Shown: positions 26,079-35,457, counted from the stretch's first letter. The stretch is 64,000 nucleotides of DNA from Anabaena sp. UHCC 0204 (GCF_009711975.1 NZ_VIKW01000023.1:1-64000); one strand, 5' to 3'. The notes: generated from the sequence alone by a model not told the origin. A program made the numbers and translations.

Positions 26079-26522
26079 ATGACTAATCAATTAGTTCATG
26101 TAGCTATTGCCATTCTCTATCAAGAAAATAAATTTTTAATGCAACTAAGAGATAACATTCCTAATATTATAGCTCCTGGTTGTTGGGCTTTTTTTGGAGG
26201 ACATATTGAACCTGGTGAAACACCAGAAATAGCAGTTAAACGAGAAATTATGGAAGAGATTGGTTATGAGTTAACCTCTTTTACAAAATTTGGACTTTAT
26301 AGCGATGAAAAAGTTGTTCGTCATGTCTTTCAAGCACCATTGTTAGTACCAGTAAATCAACTCGTACTTTCTGAGGGTTGGGATTTAGATTTGTTAACAC
26401 CAGAAGATATCCATAAAGGTGAATGTTATTCTGCAAATGCAGGAGAAGTAAGACCTCTAGCAACTTTACCTAGAACAATTATGCTAGATTTTATCAAAAC
26501 TAGAAGAATCATCTCTACTTAA
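26079..26522 (+). CDS. NUDIX hydrolase
   Basis: A 147-residue hydrolase of nucleoside diphosphates linked to another moiety. The NUDIX box is complete: GGHIEPGETPEIAVKREI plus MEEIGYEL, matching G-x5-E-x7-R-E-U-x-E-E-x-G-U with all catalytic glutamates. The substrate cannot be predicted. It begins 3 bp after the upstream lipoprotein gene. Confidence 0.88.
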   Translation: MTNQLVHVAIAILYQENKFLMQLRDNIPNIIAPGCWAFFGGHIEPGETPEIAVKREIMEEIGYELTSFTKFGLYSDEKVVRHVFQAPLLVPVNQLVLSEGWDLDLLTPEDIHKGECYSANAGEVRPLATLPRTIMLDFIKTRRIIST

Positions 26523-26579
26523 TGAAAAGCTTGAAAATGTTCAAGATATTTAGCAAAATTGAAATTATTAATAAATCCC

Positions 26580-27644
26580 ATGCAACCAGTTAACAATCTA
26601 CAAAATTTACCAAAATGGCTAAATATAGGATTAGCTTTTCCTGTAATTCTTCTCAACGGATGGTTATTAATTCAATTTATTAACTATTTCCAACCATTAG
26701 TTAGCGTTATTTCTGTAGCTATTCTCTTAGCTTTTGTTTTAGATTATCCTATTAAACTTTTACAAAAACGTGGAGTACCTCGTAGTTTAGCGATTGTAGT
26801 CGTATTACTTTTATCTATTATCCTTTTAGGGGCTGTAGGTGTTATTTTAGTACCACTAATTCTCGAACAATTGAATGAATTAGCTAATCTTCTTCCCTAT
26901 TGGATTGAGTCTGGAACTCAACAAATAGAAGCTTTACAGAATTGGGCAGCCACACAACAGCTACCAGTAAATTTAAGTGGATTAGCGGGTGAAATTTTAG
27001 GAAAAATATCCAGTCAACTGCAATCTTTTACGGGGAAAATTCTCGGTTTTGCTTTTGATACGATTGGAAATTTAGTTAATTTACTAATAGCGATAGTTCT
27101 GACTATTTATCTAGTCTTGAATGGTGAACGGTTATGGGATGGAATTTATCTTTGGTTTCCTCCTAAAAGTGCTAAAAAAGTTAGAGAATTACTCCGGGAA
27201 GATTTTAATAACTATTTCATTGGGCAAGCTACATTAGGTGCTATTTTAGCTGTAACAATCACATTGGCATTTGTAGTTTTACGAATTCCTTTATCACTTC
27301 TTTTTGGATTGGGAATTGGTTTATTTTCTCTATTCCCATTTGGAACAGGTATTGGTATTGGTATTGTGAGTTTATTAGTATCCTTAAAAGACTTTGGTTT
27401 GGGGTTAGAAGTTGCTGCTATAGGTGTAGCTATTGACCAAATTAATTCCAATATTATTGCCCCACGTATTTTAGGAAATTTAACTGGTTTAAATCCTGTT
27501 TGGGTGGTAATTTCTTTATTAATAGGGGCAAAATTAGGAGGTGTATTAGGTGTATTAGTTGCTATTCCTCTAGCTAGTTTTATTAAAGATATTGCTGATA
27601 CTTGGCGTAATGGTGAATTGAATAAAACCTCTATTGAGAATTGA
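26580..27644 (+). CDS. AI-2E family transporter (PerM-type membrane protein)
   Basis: A polytopic protein (about 354 residues from ATG 26580) with the AI-2E/PerM arrangement: two N-terminal helices (LNIGLAFPVILLNGWLLIQF and VSVISVAILLAFVLDYPIKL), a periplasmic stretch and about five further helices, ending VLGVLVAIPLASFIKDI. The family includes Na+/H+ antiporters and exporters; the link to AI-2 is not general. The frame opens at TTG 26559, but ATG 26580 gives a conventional start. It converges with the oxygenase gene at 27672. Confidence 0.85.
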   Translation: MQPVNNLQNLPKWLNIGLAFPVILLNGWLLIQFINYFQPLVSVISVAILLAFVLDYPIKLLQKRGVPRSLAIVVVLLLSIILLGAVGVILVPLILEQLNELANLLPYWIESGTQQIEALQNWAATQQLPVNLSGLAGEILGKISSQLQSFTGKILGFAFDTIGNLVNLLIAIVLTIYLVLNGERLWDGIYLWFPPKSAKKVRELLREDFNNYFIGQATLGAILAVTITLAFVVLRIPLSLLFGLGIGLFSLFPFGTGIGIGIVSLLVSLKDFGLGLEVAAIGVAIDQINSNIIAPRILGNLTGLNPVWVVISLLIGAKLGGVLGVLVAIPLASFIKDIADTWRNGELNKTSIEN

Positions 27645-27671
27645 TAAATGTTCTCCCTTGTTTTGTAAAAG

Positions 27672-28340
27672 TTAATCAGAAATTAAACTAGGAGAAGTAA
27701 TTACAAATACATCTCTAGTTCCCACACCTGAATTTTGGGGTTTTATGGGAGTGGTAAAATGGAAAAAATCATGGTCATTAACTAAAATTATTTCTCCAGG
27801 TTGGAGAATTTTATTAAACACAGGCTTTGTTTTTTTAGCATTATATAAATGGGTTTCTCCACCTTGAATATTATCTCTCCCTACGGCAAAAATGCCAATA
27901 AAATCACTACCATCTTGGTGAATACCTTCAGGGGCAGGATTTCCTAAATTATTGGGTGAACAGGTGGTTCTAATTTGATGAACACCAATTTCTGCTTCTG
28001 GATGCAATTTACATAAATCATAAAATGCGAAAACCAGGTTCTTAAAAATTTCCAGTTCTATGAGTGCATTATCTAATTCTGCAAACTCCCTTTTAATATT
28101 TCCTAATAAGGGATTGTATTCTCCACTTTGTAATAAATATCCGTGTGGAAGTTTCAGCAATTCATCTCCAGAAACTATAAATCGGGATAACCTGCGGGAA
28201 CGATATCTACCCTTAATATAAGGATCAATTGGTAAATCCTCAAAAAATGGCTGAAAACCTTTAGTATTAATGGAGTTGACTTTTCTGAGGGTAAACAGAA
28301 AAGCATATTCTAATTCCGTATAGCGTGAGATTTTTTGCAT
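27672..28340 (-). CDS. 2-oxoglutarate/Fe(II)-dependent oxygenase, PF10014-like
   Basis: A 222-residue enzyme of the 2OG-Fe_Oxy_2 type, to which amino-acid hydroxylases such as isoleucine dioxygenase belong. The facial triad is visible: H-x-D in GIHQDGSDFIGIF (about residue 137) and the distal His in FFHFTTPI (about residue 190), with the co-substrate Arg in GTRDVFVITSPS. The substrate is not predictable. It is convergent with the PerM-type gene (27 bp apart) and has its own roughly 150-bp upstream region. Confidence 0.85.
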   Translation of the reverse strand: MQKISRYTELEYAFLFTLRKVNSINTKGFQPFFEDLPIDPYIKGRYRSRRLSRFIVSGDELLKLPHGYLLQSGEYNPLLGNIKREFAELDNALIELEIFKNLVFAFYDLCKLHPEAEIGVHQIRTTCSPNNLGNPAPEGIHQDGSDFIGIFAVGRDNIQGGETHLYNAKKTKPVFNKILQPGEIILVNDHDFFHFTTPIKPQNSGVGTRDVFVITSPSLISD

Positions 28341-28489
28341 AGGATTTTTCTCCTTGCATTGGTAAATCCTGTTACCTTTTTAGATAGGTTAGGATTTTAA
28401 TGTTTATTATATTCAACTCTGAAAAAAATATCGTAAATTTGACTACAAAAATCAGCTATTTTTGATGTAAATTAGACTTTGTGCGTGGT

Positions 28490-29605
28490 TTAATTATCCT
28501 TTCGTGATTGATACACATGAATTTGGGCGAGAGTAATCAAATCATCTAGGGGAAGATGCGGCTTAGATTCATAGTCTTGAACACCTACGTTGATAGCTAG
28601 ATAAAAGGGGTATTGTTTACTTTCATTTAATTGGCTAAGAGCATTTTTTAGTCGCTCTTTGATAGTGTAACAATCAGGATCACAACCCTGCGCCAGCACT
28701 ACAAATTCAGCTTCTTCCAATCGTCCTATAGTATCAGAATTCCGGCAGATGCGTTTTAGTAATCTAGCTGTGGCCAGGATAGCATCATCACCATATTCTT
28801 GACCCCAGATATCTTGAATATTTTTGAATCCCTCTATTTCGATAAATAGGATACTAATATTGGTACGCGATCGCTTGGCTAACCGAATTTGTTGTTCAGC
28901 TAACAGAAAAAAGCCGCGGCGGTTGTGCATTCCTGTCAATTCATCTGTCAGGGAAAGAAGGCGGACTTCTGCTTCTAAAACTTTGCGTGTTTGCGTTTCT
29001 TTTTGCAAGAGAATGTTAGTAGTTTCTAGGGTTGTGGTGCGATCGCGTAATCGTCTCTCTAGTTCTGAATATGCCTGGAAATTTGCCATTGTTGCCAATG
29101 TAATATCAGCGAGGGTTTGTAGTAATCTTAATGTTTCTATGCTGGGTTCATGGTAGTTTTGCCAATAAGTACCGATAGAACCCATTGGTTTTTGACTACA
29201 AAGAGAAACCATCATCATACTTTTGACAAAAGTAGTTTCATAAAAATTACGAATAAGTCTGTCATCACTATATACATCAGCAATCATGACAGGCTGACAA
29301 TTTAGCATTACCCAACCTGCAATAGAGTGATTGAGGGGAACGCGCTGACCTTTCCAAAGGGGCGCAATAGCATTCTCCTCAGCATAGTAACAGAAGCCAT
29401 GATCTAGAAGTACAAAAGTTGCGCCATCGGATTCTGTGATTTTTCGGGCTGCGACTAGGGCTATTTCCATAATTTTATTGAGGGAACGAGCCTGAAAAAG
29501 GTCTTGAGTGACTATTAATAAATACTCCAACAAATGAGAATAATTACTATTCATACCATCAGTTGATAGATTGCAGCTTAGTGGATACTCATATTCTTGA
29601 CTCAT
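28490..29605 (-). CDS. GAF domain protein with degenerate GGDEF domain
   Basis: The N-terminal region (about residues 30-175) looks like a GAF sensor domain (AARKITESDGATFVLLDHG, VPLNHSIAGWVMLNCQPVMI), a short coiled linker follows, and the C-terminus is a GGDEF fold (LTDELTGMHNRRGFFLLAEQ, then SILFIEIEGFKNIQDIWGQE). The active-site loop reads GRLEEAEF instead of GR-x-GGDEF, so diguanylate cyclase activity is unlikely. It may bind c-di-GMP or act as a scaffold. It is transcribed alone. Confidence 0.85.
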   Translation of the reverse strand: MSQEYEYPLSCNLSTDGMNSNYSHLLEYLLIVTQDLFQARSLNKIMEIALVAARKITESDGATFVLLDHGFCYYAEENAIAPLWKGQRVPLNHSIAGWVMLNCQPVMIADVYSDDRLIRNFYETTFVKSMMMVSLCSQKPMGSIGTYWQNYHEPSIETLRLLQTLADITLATMANFQAYSELERRLRDRTTTLETTNILLQKETQTRKVLEAEVRLLSLTDELTGMHNRRGFFLLAEQQIRLAKRSRTNISILFIEIEGFKNIQDIWGQEYGDDAILATARLLKRICRNSDTIGRLEEAEFVVLAQGCDPDCYTIKERLKNALSQLNESKQYPFYLAINVGVQDYESKPHLPLDDLITLAQIHVYQSRKDN

Positions 29606-29920
29606 AACTTTCTTTTAGTAATAATTATTTTTTCATGCAATGCGGAATTCCCCACCTTCAATGTAATCATAAGGTGGGGATTCTGATAAGATATTCATGC
29701 CTTGACCACGAACTATACGTAAGGCTTGCTGATAGTGTAGCGTATAATTCCTACGTTGTCACATAAGTTATAGCCATATCGTATAAGACTAAACCCATTA
29801 TCAATCAATAGTTTTAGAGTAATATTTGCGATCAATCCTAAAAATCAAGATACATTAAGGTAGTGTAAACTGCTGACTAAAGAAGAAATTGTTAATACTG
29901 TCTAATTCTTATCTAGAACA
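29606..29920. other. Intergenic region with a decayed insertion-like end
   Basis: No gene is supported in these 315 bp. CCCCACCTT (29650-29658) and AAGGTGGGG (29671-29679) form a 9-bp hairpin. On the minus strand a 38-codon stretch reads into the hairpin and beyond (ALRIVRGQGMNILSESPPYD) before stopping, with a stop upstream; it may be the tail of a decayed transposon gene, but I cannot assign a family. The rest is the leader of sfsA. Confidence 0.35.
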
Positions 29921-30646
29921 ATGATTGATTGCCTCTATAATTATCCCCAACTATATCCGGGAATTTTACTCAAACGCTACAAGCGATTTTTTGCTGATAT
30001 TCAATTAGACTCTGGAGAGCTAGTAACAGCCCATTGTCCTAATACAGGTCCCATGACGGGAGTTTCTACTATTGGTAGTGCTGTACAACTTTCTAAAAGC
30101 GATAATCCCCAGCGCAAATTAGCTTATACCTTAGAATTAATCCAAGTCACTGATTATGCCACAACTTGGGTAGGTGTAAATACAGCTTTACCTAATCGGG
30201 TGATCAAGTTAGCTTTGGAGAAACATTTATTTCCTGAATTGGGTGAATATGAGCAGGTTAAGAGTGAAGTCGTCTATGGAAAAGATCGGAAAAGTCGGGT
30301 AGATTTTTATCTGACGGGTAGTGCTGAACAAAAGCCAATTTATTTAGAGGTAAAAAATACAACTTGGTCACAAGCAAGTTTAGCATTATTTCCCGATACA
30401 GAAACAACTAGAGGTCAAAAACATTTACGGGAATTAATGGAAGTTTTACCCACCAGTCGGTCAGTAATGCTGTATTTTATTAACCGAGGTGATTGTTTAG
30501 AGTTTGCACCAGGGGATACTACAGATCCTGTATATGGTCAGTTACTAAGGGAAGCAATTAAATTAGGTTTAGAAGTCTTACCATGTCGGTTTGATGTTTC
30601 TCCAGAAGGTATTCGTTATTTGGGTTTAGCTAAACTGAAAATTTAA
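29921..30646 (+). CDS. sfsA: DNA/RNA nuclease SfsA
   Basis: The 241-residue protein matches SfsA along its length: LLKRYKRFFADIQLDSGELV, AHCPNTGPMTGV (about residue 38), the PD-(D/E)XK-like core KSRVDFYL and YLEVKNTTWS, and FPDTETTRGQKHLREL. SfsA was named for sugar fermentation stimulation in E. coli and has been described as a DNA-binding protein and nuclease. It appears to be monocistronic; a hairpin lies 33 bp after the stop. Confidence 0.92.
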   Translation: MIDCLYNYPQLYPGILLKRYKRFFADIQLDSGELVTAHCPNTGPMTGVSTIGSAVQLSKSDNPQRKLAYTLELIQVTDYATTWVGVNTALPNRVIKLALEKHLFPELGEYEQVKSEVVYGKDRKSRVDFYLTGSAEQKPIYLEVKNTTWSQASLALFPDTETTRGQKHLRELMEVLPTSRSVMLYFINRGDCLEFAPGDTTDPVYGQLLREAIKLGLEVLPCRFDVSPEGIRYLGLAKLKI

Positions 30647-30678
30647 ATACCTATTCACAGCGTGTAAAAAAGACAAAA

Positions 30679-30709
30679 AACCATTTTCAATAAGATGTTG
30701 AAAATGGTT
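30679..30709 (-). terminator. Hairpin with T-run in the minus direction
   Basis: AACCATTTTCAA and TTGAAAATGGTT make a perfect 12-bp stem with a 7-base loop. In the minus orientation it is followed by TTTTTTGTCTTTTTT, a good intrinsic terminator; on the plus strand no T-run follows. No minus-strand gene ends here, so it may end an unannotated transcript or simply be a hairpin after sfsA. Confidence 0.5.
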
Positions 30710-30817
30710 AAATTAACAACACCAATTCCCAATTCATTTAAATATTAATACTTAAGATCATGAACATTATTAGGAATAATTCTTGAAAAGAGAGACAATA
30801 CATTTTTAAGGATTTAA

Positions 30818-30882
30818 TGTAGGGGTAGCGCCCCCGTGCCTACCCCGGTATTTGGGGCAACCACAGGGGGTTTGCCCCTACA
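30818..30882. repeat. 65-bp TGTAGGGG palindromic repeat
   Basis: TGTAGGGGTAGCGCCCCCGT at the left end pairs with ACAGGGGGTTTGCCCCTACA at the right as imperfect inverted arms. This GC-rich palindrome stands out in AT-rich DNA and is a repeat type common in cyanobacteria. The remainder of 30647-31326 holds no supported gene; near the start of the GH2 gene is CTGAGAGAGGCTCTTTCAG, a small hairpin in its probable 5' leader. Confidence 0.6.
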
Positions 30883-31326
30883 AAATTGATTGATTTAGGG
30901 ATTTTTAAAATGTTCAATTTATTTTGCATTACTTATTCTGGTTTTTCTCTGGATGCAATTGCTTTTATTTAGTGATATTTCCAGGAGTTTGATAGCTTTC
31001 CTATTTATTTGGCTATCTCTCTTCTTTTATCCCTGAATAGTTACGTTTTTATTATTGTTTTACTTTTTATTCTCGTAATTTCCCAGTGTGGAAAGTGCGT
31101 CATTAGTAGTCAAAATTTTAGTGAATATTTTGCTATGACTGGATAAATATTTTGTTTATTTGTGTCATAATGTCACGAGTCGGAAGTCCATAAATGATAT
31201 TTTGAACCTGCCAGCACTAACGCTGAGAGAGGCTCTTTCAGTTTGCTTTCTAAATTCTTAAATTAGGTTGTTTTCAACCAATAAATACGAAAATACTTTG
31301 TTCTGTTGCTAGGGAAGATTTTTTAG

Positions 31327-33189
31327 ATGAAATCGTTAGCTATCGAGAATTTTGACGTTAAATTCACCTCTGAAAATGATAATAAGCAGATTTTGAGTTT
31401 TAGAGATCCAGCATATCCACGTCCGCATCTGCGGCGCTCAAACTGGCAAAGTTTGGACGGACAGTGGAAATTCGCTTATGACGATGAAGGTAATTGCTCC
31501 CAACCCGGCGACCTTAGCCAATGGACTCATCATATAGAAGTTCCCTTCGCTCCTGAATCTACCAAAAGTGGGATTGGTGATCCAGAATTTCATACCAATT
31601 GTTGGTATGAGCGAGAATTTGACACACCTGTTGGGGACGGGAGATTTCTGCTACATTTTGGGGCTGTAGATTATCGGGCGCGGGTTTGGGTAAACGGCCA
31701 ATATATGGCTGAACATGAAGGCGGACATACCCCATTTACTGTTGATATTACTTCTGTTTTGAATGACACTGGTACAACTAAAGTCACAGTTTGGGCGCAA
31801 GATGATCCACACGAACTGGCGAAACCTCGTGGTAAACAAGATTGGCAATTAGAAGCCCACAGTATTTGGTATCCGCGTACCACTGGTATTTGGCAGACTG
31901 TCTGGGTTGAGCGTGTAGGGACAACTTATATAGATCACATCCGTTGGACTCCTGACGTTGAACGCTGGGAAATCGGCTGTTTTGCTTCGTTGGCTGGTCA
32001 TATACCTGTTTCCGGCGTGCAAATGAAGGTGAAATTGAGCGTTGGTGGTAAGGTGTTAGCTAACGATACTTACGAAGTATTCGACGGAGAAGTGAGCCGC
32101 CGTATTGCTTTGGCTGATCCTGGTATTGACGACTACCGCAACGAATTACTGTGGAGTCCAGAAAGACCAACTTTGATTGATGCGGAAATTCAGTTGGTGT
32201 ATAACAACCAAGTGCTAGATGCAGTCAAATCCTATACGGCATTGCGGACGGTTAGTATCCAGCGCGATCGCTTTATGCTCAATGGTCGTCCCTACTATTT
32301 ACGGCTAGTTCTAGACCAAGGTTACTGGCCTGATTCCCTCATGACTGCACCCGATGATGATGCTTTGCGGCGTGATGTGGAACTAGCGAAAGCAATGGGT
32401 TTTAATGGAGTTCGCAAACACCAAAAAATTGAAGATCCCCGATTTTTATATTGGGCAGATGTTCTAGGCTTGTTAGTATGGGAAGAGATGCCCAGCGCCT
32501 ATCGCTTTACCCATAAAGCTGTAGAACGCATGACCCATGAGTGGACTGAGGTAATCAACCGTGATATTAACCACCCGTGTATTGTTGCCTGGGTTCCCTT
32601 TAATGAATCCTGGGGAGTCCCGAATTTAGTTGAAACTGCGGCTCACCGCAATTACGTTTTGGCGATGTATTATTTGACCAAAACCCTTGATCCTTCTCGT
32701 CCGGTAATTGGTAATGATGGCTGGGAAAGTACAGATACAGACATTCTCGCTATTCATGACTATGACACTCAACCCCAGCAATTGCTTCATCGCTATGGAC
32801 CAGAAGTGAAGTTATCAGATTTGTTTGAGCGTAAGCGTCCTGGTGGACGTATCCTCACCTTAGACAATTATCCGCACCAGGGACAACCGATCATGCTGAC
32901 AGAGTTTGGTGGCATTGCTTATGCACCTGCTACTCAGGCTCAGGCAGATAAAGCTTGGGGATATGAGCGTTGCTTCAATATTACCGAGCTAGAAATGAAG
33001 TACGCTGCCCTCCTGGAAACTGTGAATAATATCGAAATGTTCTGTGGCTTATGTTACACCCAATTTGCGGATACATTCCAAGAAGCTAACGGTTTATTGT
33101 ACGGCGATCGCACTCCCAAATTTCCCATTGCAGCGATCCGTGCTGCTACTCTTTCAGGACAAGGATTATGTACTCCCACAGCTTGTTAA
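31327..33189 (+). CDS. Glycoside hydrolase family 2 protein (beta-galactosidase/glucuronidase-like)
   Basis: A 620-residue GH2 enzyme with no signal peptide. The sugar-binding domain is about residues 30-200 (WQSLDGQWKFAYDDEGN, AHSIWYPRTTGIWQTVWVE), an immunoglobulin-like domain follows, and the TIM barrel starts near 320 (GRPYYLRLVLDQGYW, GFNGVRKHQKIEDPRFL). The acid/base Glu is in WVPFNESWG (about residue 426) and the nucleophile Glu in IMLTEFGGIAY (about residue 524). It overlaps galT by 22 bp, suggesting that galactose released by this enzyme enters the Leloir pathway. Exact linkage specificity is unknown. Confidence 0.88.
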   Translation: MKSLAIENFDVKFTSENDNKQILSFRDPAYPRPHLRRSNWQSLDGQWKFAYDDEGNCSQPGDLSQWTHHIEVPFAPESTKSGIGDPEFHTNCWYEREFDTPVGDGRFLLHFGAVDYRARVWVNGQYMAEHEGGHTPFTVDITSVLNDTGTTKVTVWAQDDPHELAKPRGKQDWQLEAHSIWYPRTTGIWQTVWVERVGTTYIDHIRWTPDVERWEIGCFASLAGHIPVSGVQMKVKLSVGGKVLANDTYEVFDGEVSRRIALADPGIDDYRNELLWSPERPTLIDAEIQLVYNNQVLDAVKSYTALRTVSIQRDRFMLNGRPYYLRLVLDQGYWPDSLMTAPDDDALRRDVELAKAMGFNGVRKHQKIEDPRFLYWADVLGLLVWEEMPSAYRFTHKAVERMTHEWTEVINRDINHPCIVAWVPFNESWGVPNLVETAAHRNYVLAMYYLTKTLDPSRPVIGNDGWESTDTDILAIHDYDTQPQQLLHRYGPEVKLSDLFERKRPGGRILTLDNYPHQGQPIMLTEFGGIAYAPATQAQADKAWGYERCFNITELEMKYAALLETVNNIEMFCGLCYTQFADTFQEANGLLYGDRTPKFPIAAIRAATLSGQGLCTPTAC

Positions 33190-34268
33190 AGCCGGATGGA
33201 CGGCAAATGACTTTATATAGTCGTTGCCCCATTTCTGAAAAGATTACAGCTACTAGCCCCAGTGATGAGCCAGTGCGAGCTAATCCCCATTTACGTTGGC
33301 ATCCCCTCCGGGGTGAATGGGTAGCTTATGCGAGTCATCGTCAAGGGCGGACTTTCTTACCACCCCCAGAATATAACCCCCTTGCTCCTAGCCGCAACCC
33401 TAATTTGCCCACGGAAATACCAGTTGGTAAATATGATGTGGCAGTATTCGAGAACCGTTTTCCCTCGATGATCACAACGGCAAAAAATCCGCCTGATTGC
33501 ATTGTGGAAACTGTACCTGCAAATGGGGCTTGTGAAGTAGTGGTATTTACTCAAGATGCTAGTGCTTCGCTGTCGTCTTTGACACTGGAACACTTGGATT
33601 TAATTTTGCAAGTTTGGGGCGATCGCACGGAAGTTTTAGGTAAAAATCCCCAAATTCAATATGTGCTACCCTTTGAAAATAAAGGTGTAGAAGTTGGTGT
33701 AACTTTACACCATCCCCATGGGCAAATTTACGCCTACCCGTTTGTTCCACCTGTGCCTGAGCGGATGTTAGAACAACAGCAGCGGTATTATCAGGAACAT
33801 CAACGCGGGTTATTAGCGGACTTAATTCAAAAAGAAATTGCTGACAAGCAACGGATAATTTATGAAGATGAGGATGCGATCGCTTTCGTTCCTGTCTGTG
33901 CGCGTTACCCCTATGAAGTTTGGGTAGCACCAAAACAACCCGTTGCTACTTTCTCAGATTTAAATCTAGAACAACGTTGGGGACTTGCTAAAGCTTTAAA
34001 AACCGTCACTCTCAAATATGATGGTTTGTGGAATCGTCCTTTCCCTTATTTAATGGCTTGGTTTCAAGCACCAACGGATGGTTTAAGACATCCAGAGGCA
34101 CATTTACACGCCCAGTTTTATCCACCATACCGCACGAGCGATCGCTTGAAGTATTTGGCAGGAACAGAACTTGCGGCGGGGATGTTTGCTAATGATGCGT
34201 TACCAGAGGAGAAAGCGAAGGAATTGCAAGCAGTGAGTGTCAATCTCAGAATGCCAGTTTCTGCATAA
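33168..34268 (+). CDS. galT: Galactose-1-phosphate uridylyltransferase
   Basis: GalT exchanges UMP between UDP-glucose and galactose-1-phosphate in the Leloir pathway. The 366-residue protein shows the N-terminal LLKPDGRQMTLYSR, an LRWHPLRGEWVAYAS block, the catalytic HHPHGQIYAYPF (HPH nucleophile motif, about residue 182) and the C-terminal metal/nucleotide histidines in EAHLHAQFYPP. ATG 33168 overlaps the GH2 gene by 22 bp and keeps the conserved LLKPDGR, so it is preferred to the internal ATG 33207. The partner galK is 15 kb away at 49575-50657; no galE is visible. Confidence 0.92.
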   Translation: MYSHSLLKPDGRQMTLYSRCPISEKITATSPSDEPVRANPHLRWHPLRGEWVAYASHRQGRTFLPPPEYNPLAPSRNPNLPTEIPVGKYDVAVFENRFPSMITTAKNPPDCIVETVPANGACEVVVFTQDASASLSSLTLEHLDLILQVWGDRTEVLGKNPQIQYVLPFENKGVEVGVTLHHPHGQIYAYPFVPPVPERMLEQQQRYYQEHQRGLLADLIQKEIADKQRIIYEDEDAIAFVPVCARYPYEVWVAPKQPVATFSDLNLEQRWGLAKALKTVTLKYDGLWNRPFPYLMAWFQAPTDGLRHPEAHLHAQFYPPYRTSDRLKYLAGTELAAGMFANDALPEEKAKELQAVSVNLRMPVSA

Positions 34269-34290
34269 AGGAAAACAGGTAAATTGAAAA

Positions 34291-34329
34291 AGGCGCACTT
34301 CATAACGAATGCGCCTCACTTTGTTTTTA
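34291..34329 (+). terminator. Intrinsic terminator of the GH2-galT operon
   Basis: AGGCGCA (34291-34297) pairs with TGCGCCT (34310-34316) around a 12-base loop, followed by CACTTTGTTTTT. It begins 22 bp after the galT stop and is correctly oriented. Confidence 0.7.
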
Positions 34330-34460
34330 TTAGACACCTGGTGGAAAAATGTAGAGACATAGTATGGAACGTTTCTACAAAAGTTGTGGATAACGTATAT
34401 TTAATTTCTATCAGATGTCTATTAGACATCTGGTGGAAAAAAATGTAGAGATGTTCCATT
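34329..34460. repeat. Two direct copies of an ATTAGACAyCTGGTGGAAAAA unit with palindrome
   Basis: ATTAGACACCTGGTGGAAAA at 34329 recurs as ATTAGACATCTGGTGGAAAA at 34421, each followed by ATGTAGAGA. The second copy extends into CAGATGTCTATTAGACATCTG read in two 10-bp arms around a T. The unit is adjacent to GTTTCTAC/TGTAGAGA inverted pieces, so this looks like tandem remnants of a palindromic element. Confidence 0.55.
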
Positions 34461-34542
34461 TCACGTACAGAGTCTCGTTGAACGAACAGAAGTTAGAAGA
34501 GTGGAAATGCTTCCCTTGATTTTTGAGCAATAACAGACTCAT

Positions 34543-35195
34543 TTAGCCTACTTTTGTGACTTTCTCTAATTCACTTTCTGCTCTTTCATAAGTATCTCTT
34601 GTACGAGTAACTTGTAAAATCCATTTTCCAGTTTGGGGATTTTTGCCGATAATTACACTAGAAGGTTCATCAGGCCAATCGTCCTTTAATTTTACGCGAT
34701 CGCCTATTTTAAATCTACTACTTGGTTTCTCACCACCTCTATTATCTTTAATTACAGAGGATCTAGCTTTTTTTACTAAGTCGTTTAAATTAATTGAGTT
34801 TTTTTCTTCCCATGCTTTCAAATCAATTTCTTTAAAATTAACTTCTCCTGTTGGTTTTATCACCCATATATAAAGATTATTTTCAGCTACACTTGGATGA
34901 TTAATTAAAGAATATTCAACAATAGTTGCTTGTTGTTGTTTGGCAATCTTTTTTATCTAAATCACTTTGATTAGGTAAGTTGTTAATTATCGAATTAAGT
35001 TTATAGCGTTTCCCAGTCTAATGAAGTACAAAATTATCTGTGTTTATCTGCATCCATCTGCGGTTAATTCTTTCTTTCTGTACCTCACTTGAATGGGAAT
35101 TGCTATAATAAAGTTGCGGTAATACTCAAAGGTAAAGGTAATAGAATTGTAATAATGAGAGTTACTAGAGATAGTTGAGATTTGTTAATGTTCAT
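34543..35195 (-). pseudogene. Remnant of a secreted CHAT-domain protein, interrupted by a MITE
   Basis: Reading on the minus strand from 35195, an ATG opens a signal-peptide-like frame (MNINKSQLSLVTLIITILLP) that runs into the MITE at 35002-35107 and stops. Beyond it the frame LNSIINNLPNQSDLD breaks by a frameshift into KKIAKQQQATIVEYSLINH, then LYIWVIKPTGEVNFKEIDL, which is the characteristic strand region at the start of a CHAT caspase-like domain. The remaining frame (34543-34863 from a GTG) ends in an SH3-like segment, RFKIGDRVKLKDDWPDEPSS. The TPR repeats usually preceding CHAT and its catalytic His-Cys part are absent. CHAT identity is from motif memory, so moderate. Confidence 0.65.
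35002..35107. mobile_element. MITE family 1, second copy
   Basis: The 106-bp element is bounded by TATAGCGTTTCCCAGTCTAA and, inverted, TATAGCAATTCCCATTCAAG, near-perfect 28-bp inverted repeats; the core includes ATCTGTGTTTATCTGCATCC. It is the inverse of the element at 3598-3812. It sits in the remnant CHAT gene. From 35196 to 35457 I see only AT-rich leader DNA before the DUF29 gene. Confidence 0.8.
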
Positions 35196-35457
35196 GGATT
35201 TAGGTTAATGTATGAGGGTAATTTTCTTCAGATTTTAAAATTTGGCATAAAATTTGTAATTCTTGTTGAAAATTATCATATCTGAAACAGCTACAGAGTT
35301 TATACGATTTAATTCGTATAAGTTTAGTATAATTTTACCAGACAAGATACTCTCACCACAAGACTGAATAGGAAAAATTTATATCTTTGCTTTTTGTGCG
35401 TCTTTGTGCAAAATACAATATAATGGTTGTATGAAATTCATTAGTGATGGCATAATT

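Noticed and set aside
29645-29760. Minus-strand stretch ALRIVRGQGMNILSESPPYD with hairpin as an IS200/IS605 tail
   Set aside because: Too short and without a diagnostic TnpB motif; kept only as an intergenic note.
31190-31326. Possible riboswitch in the GH2 leader (CTGAGAGAGGCTCTTTCAG hairpin)
   Set aside because: Only one short hairpin; no conserved aptamer core that I could recognise.
33207-34268. Internal ATG start for galT
   Set aside because: It would remove LLKPDGRQ, a block conserved in GalT proteins; the 22-bp overlap with the GH2 gene is acceptable.
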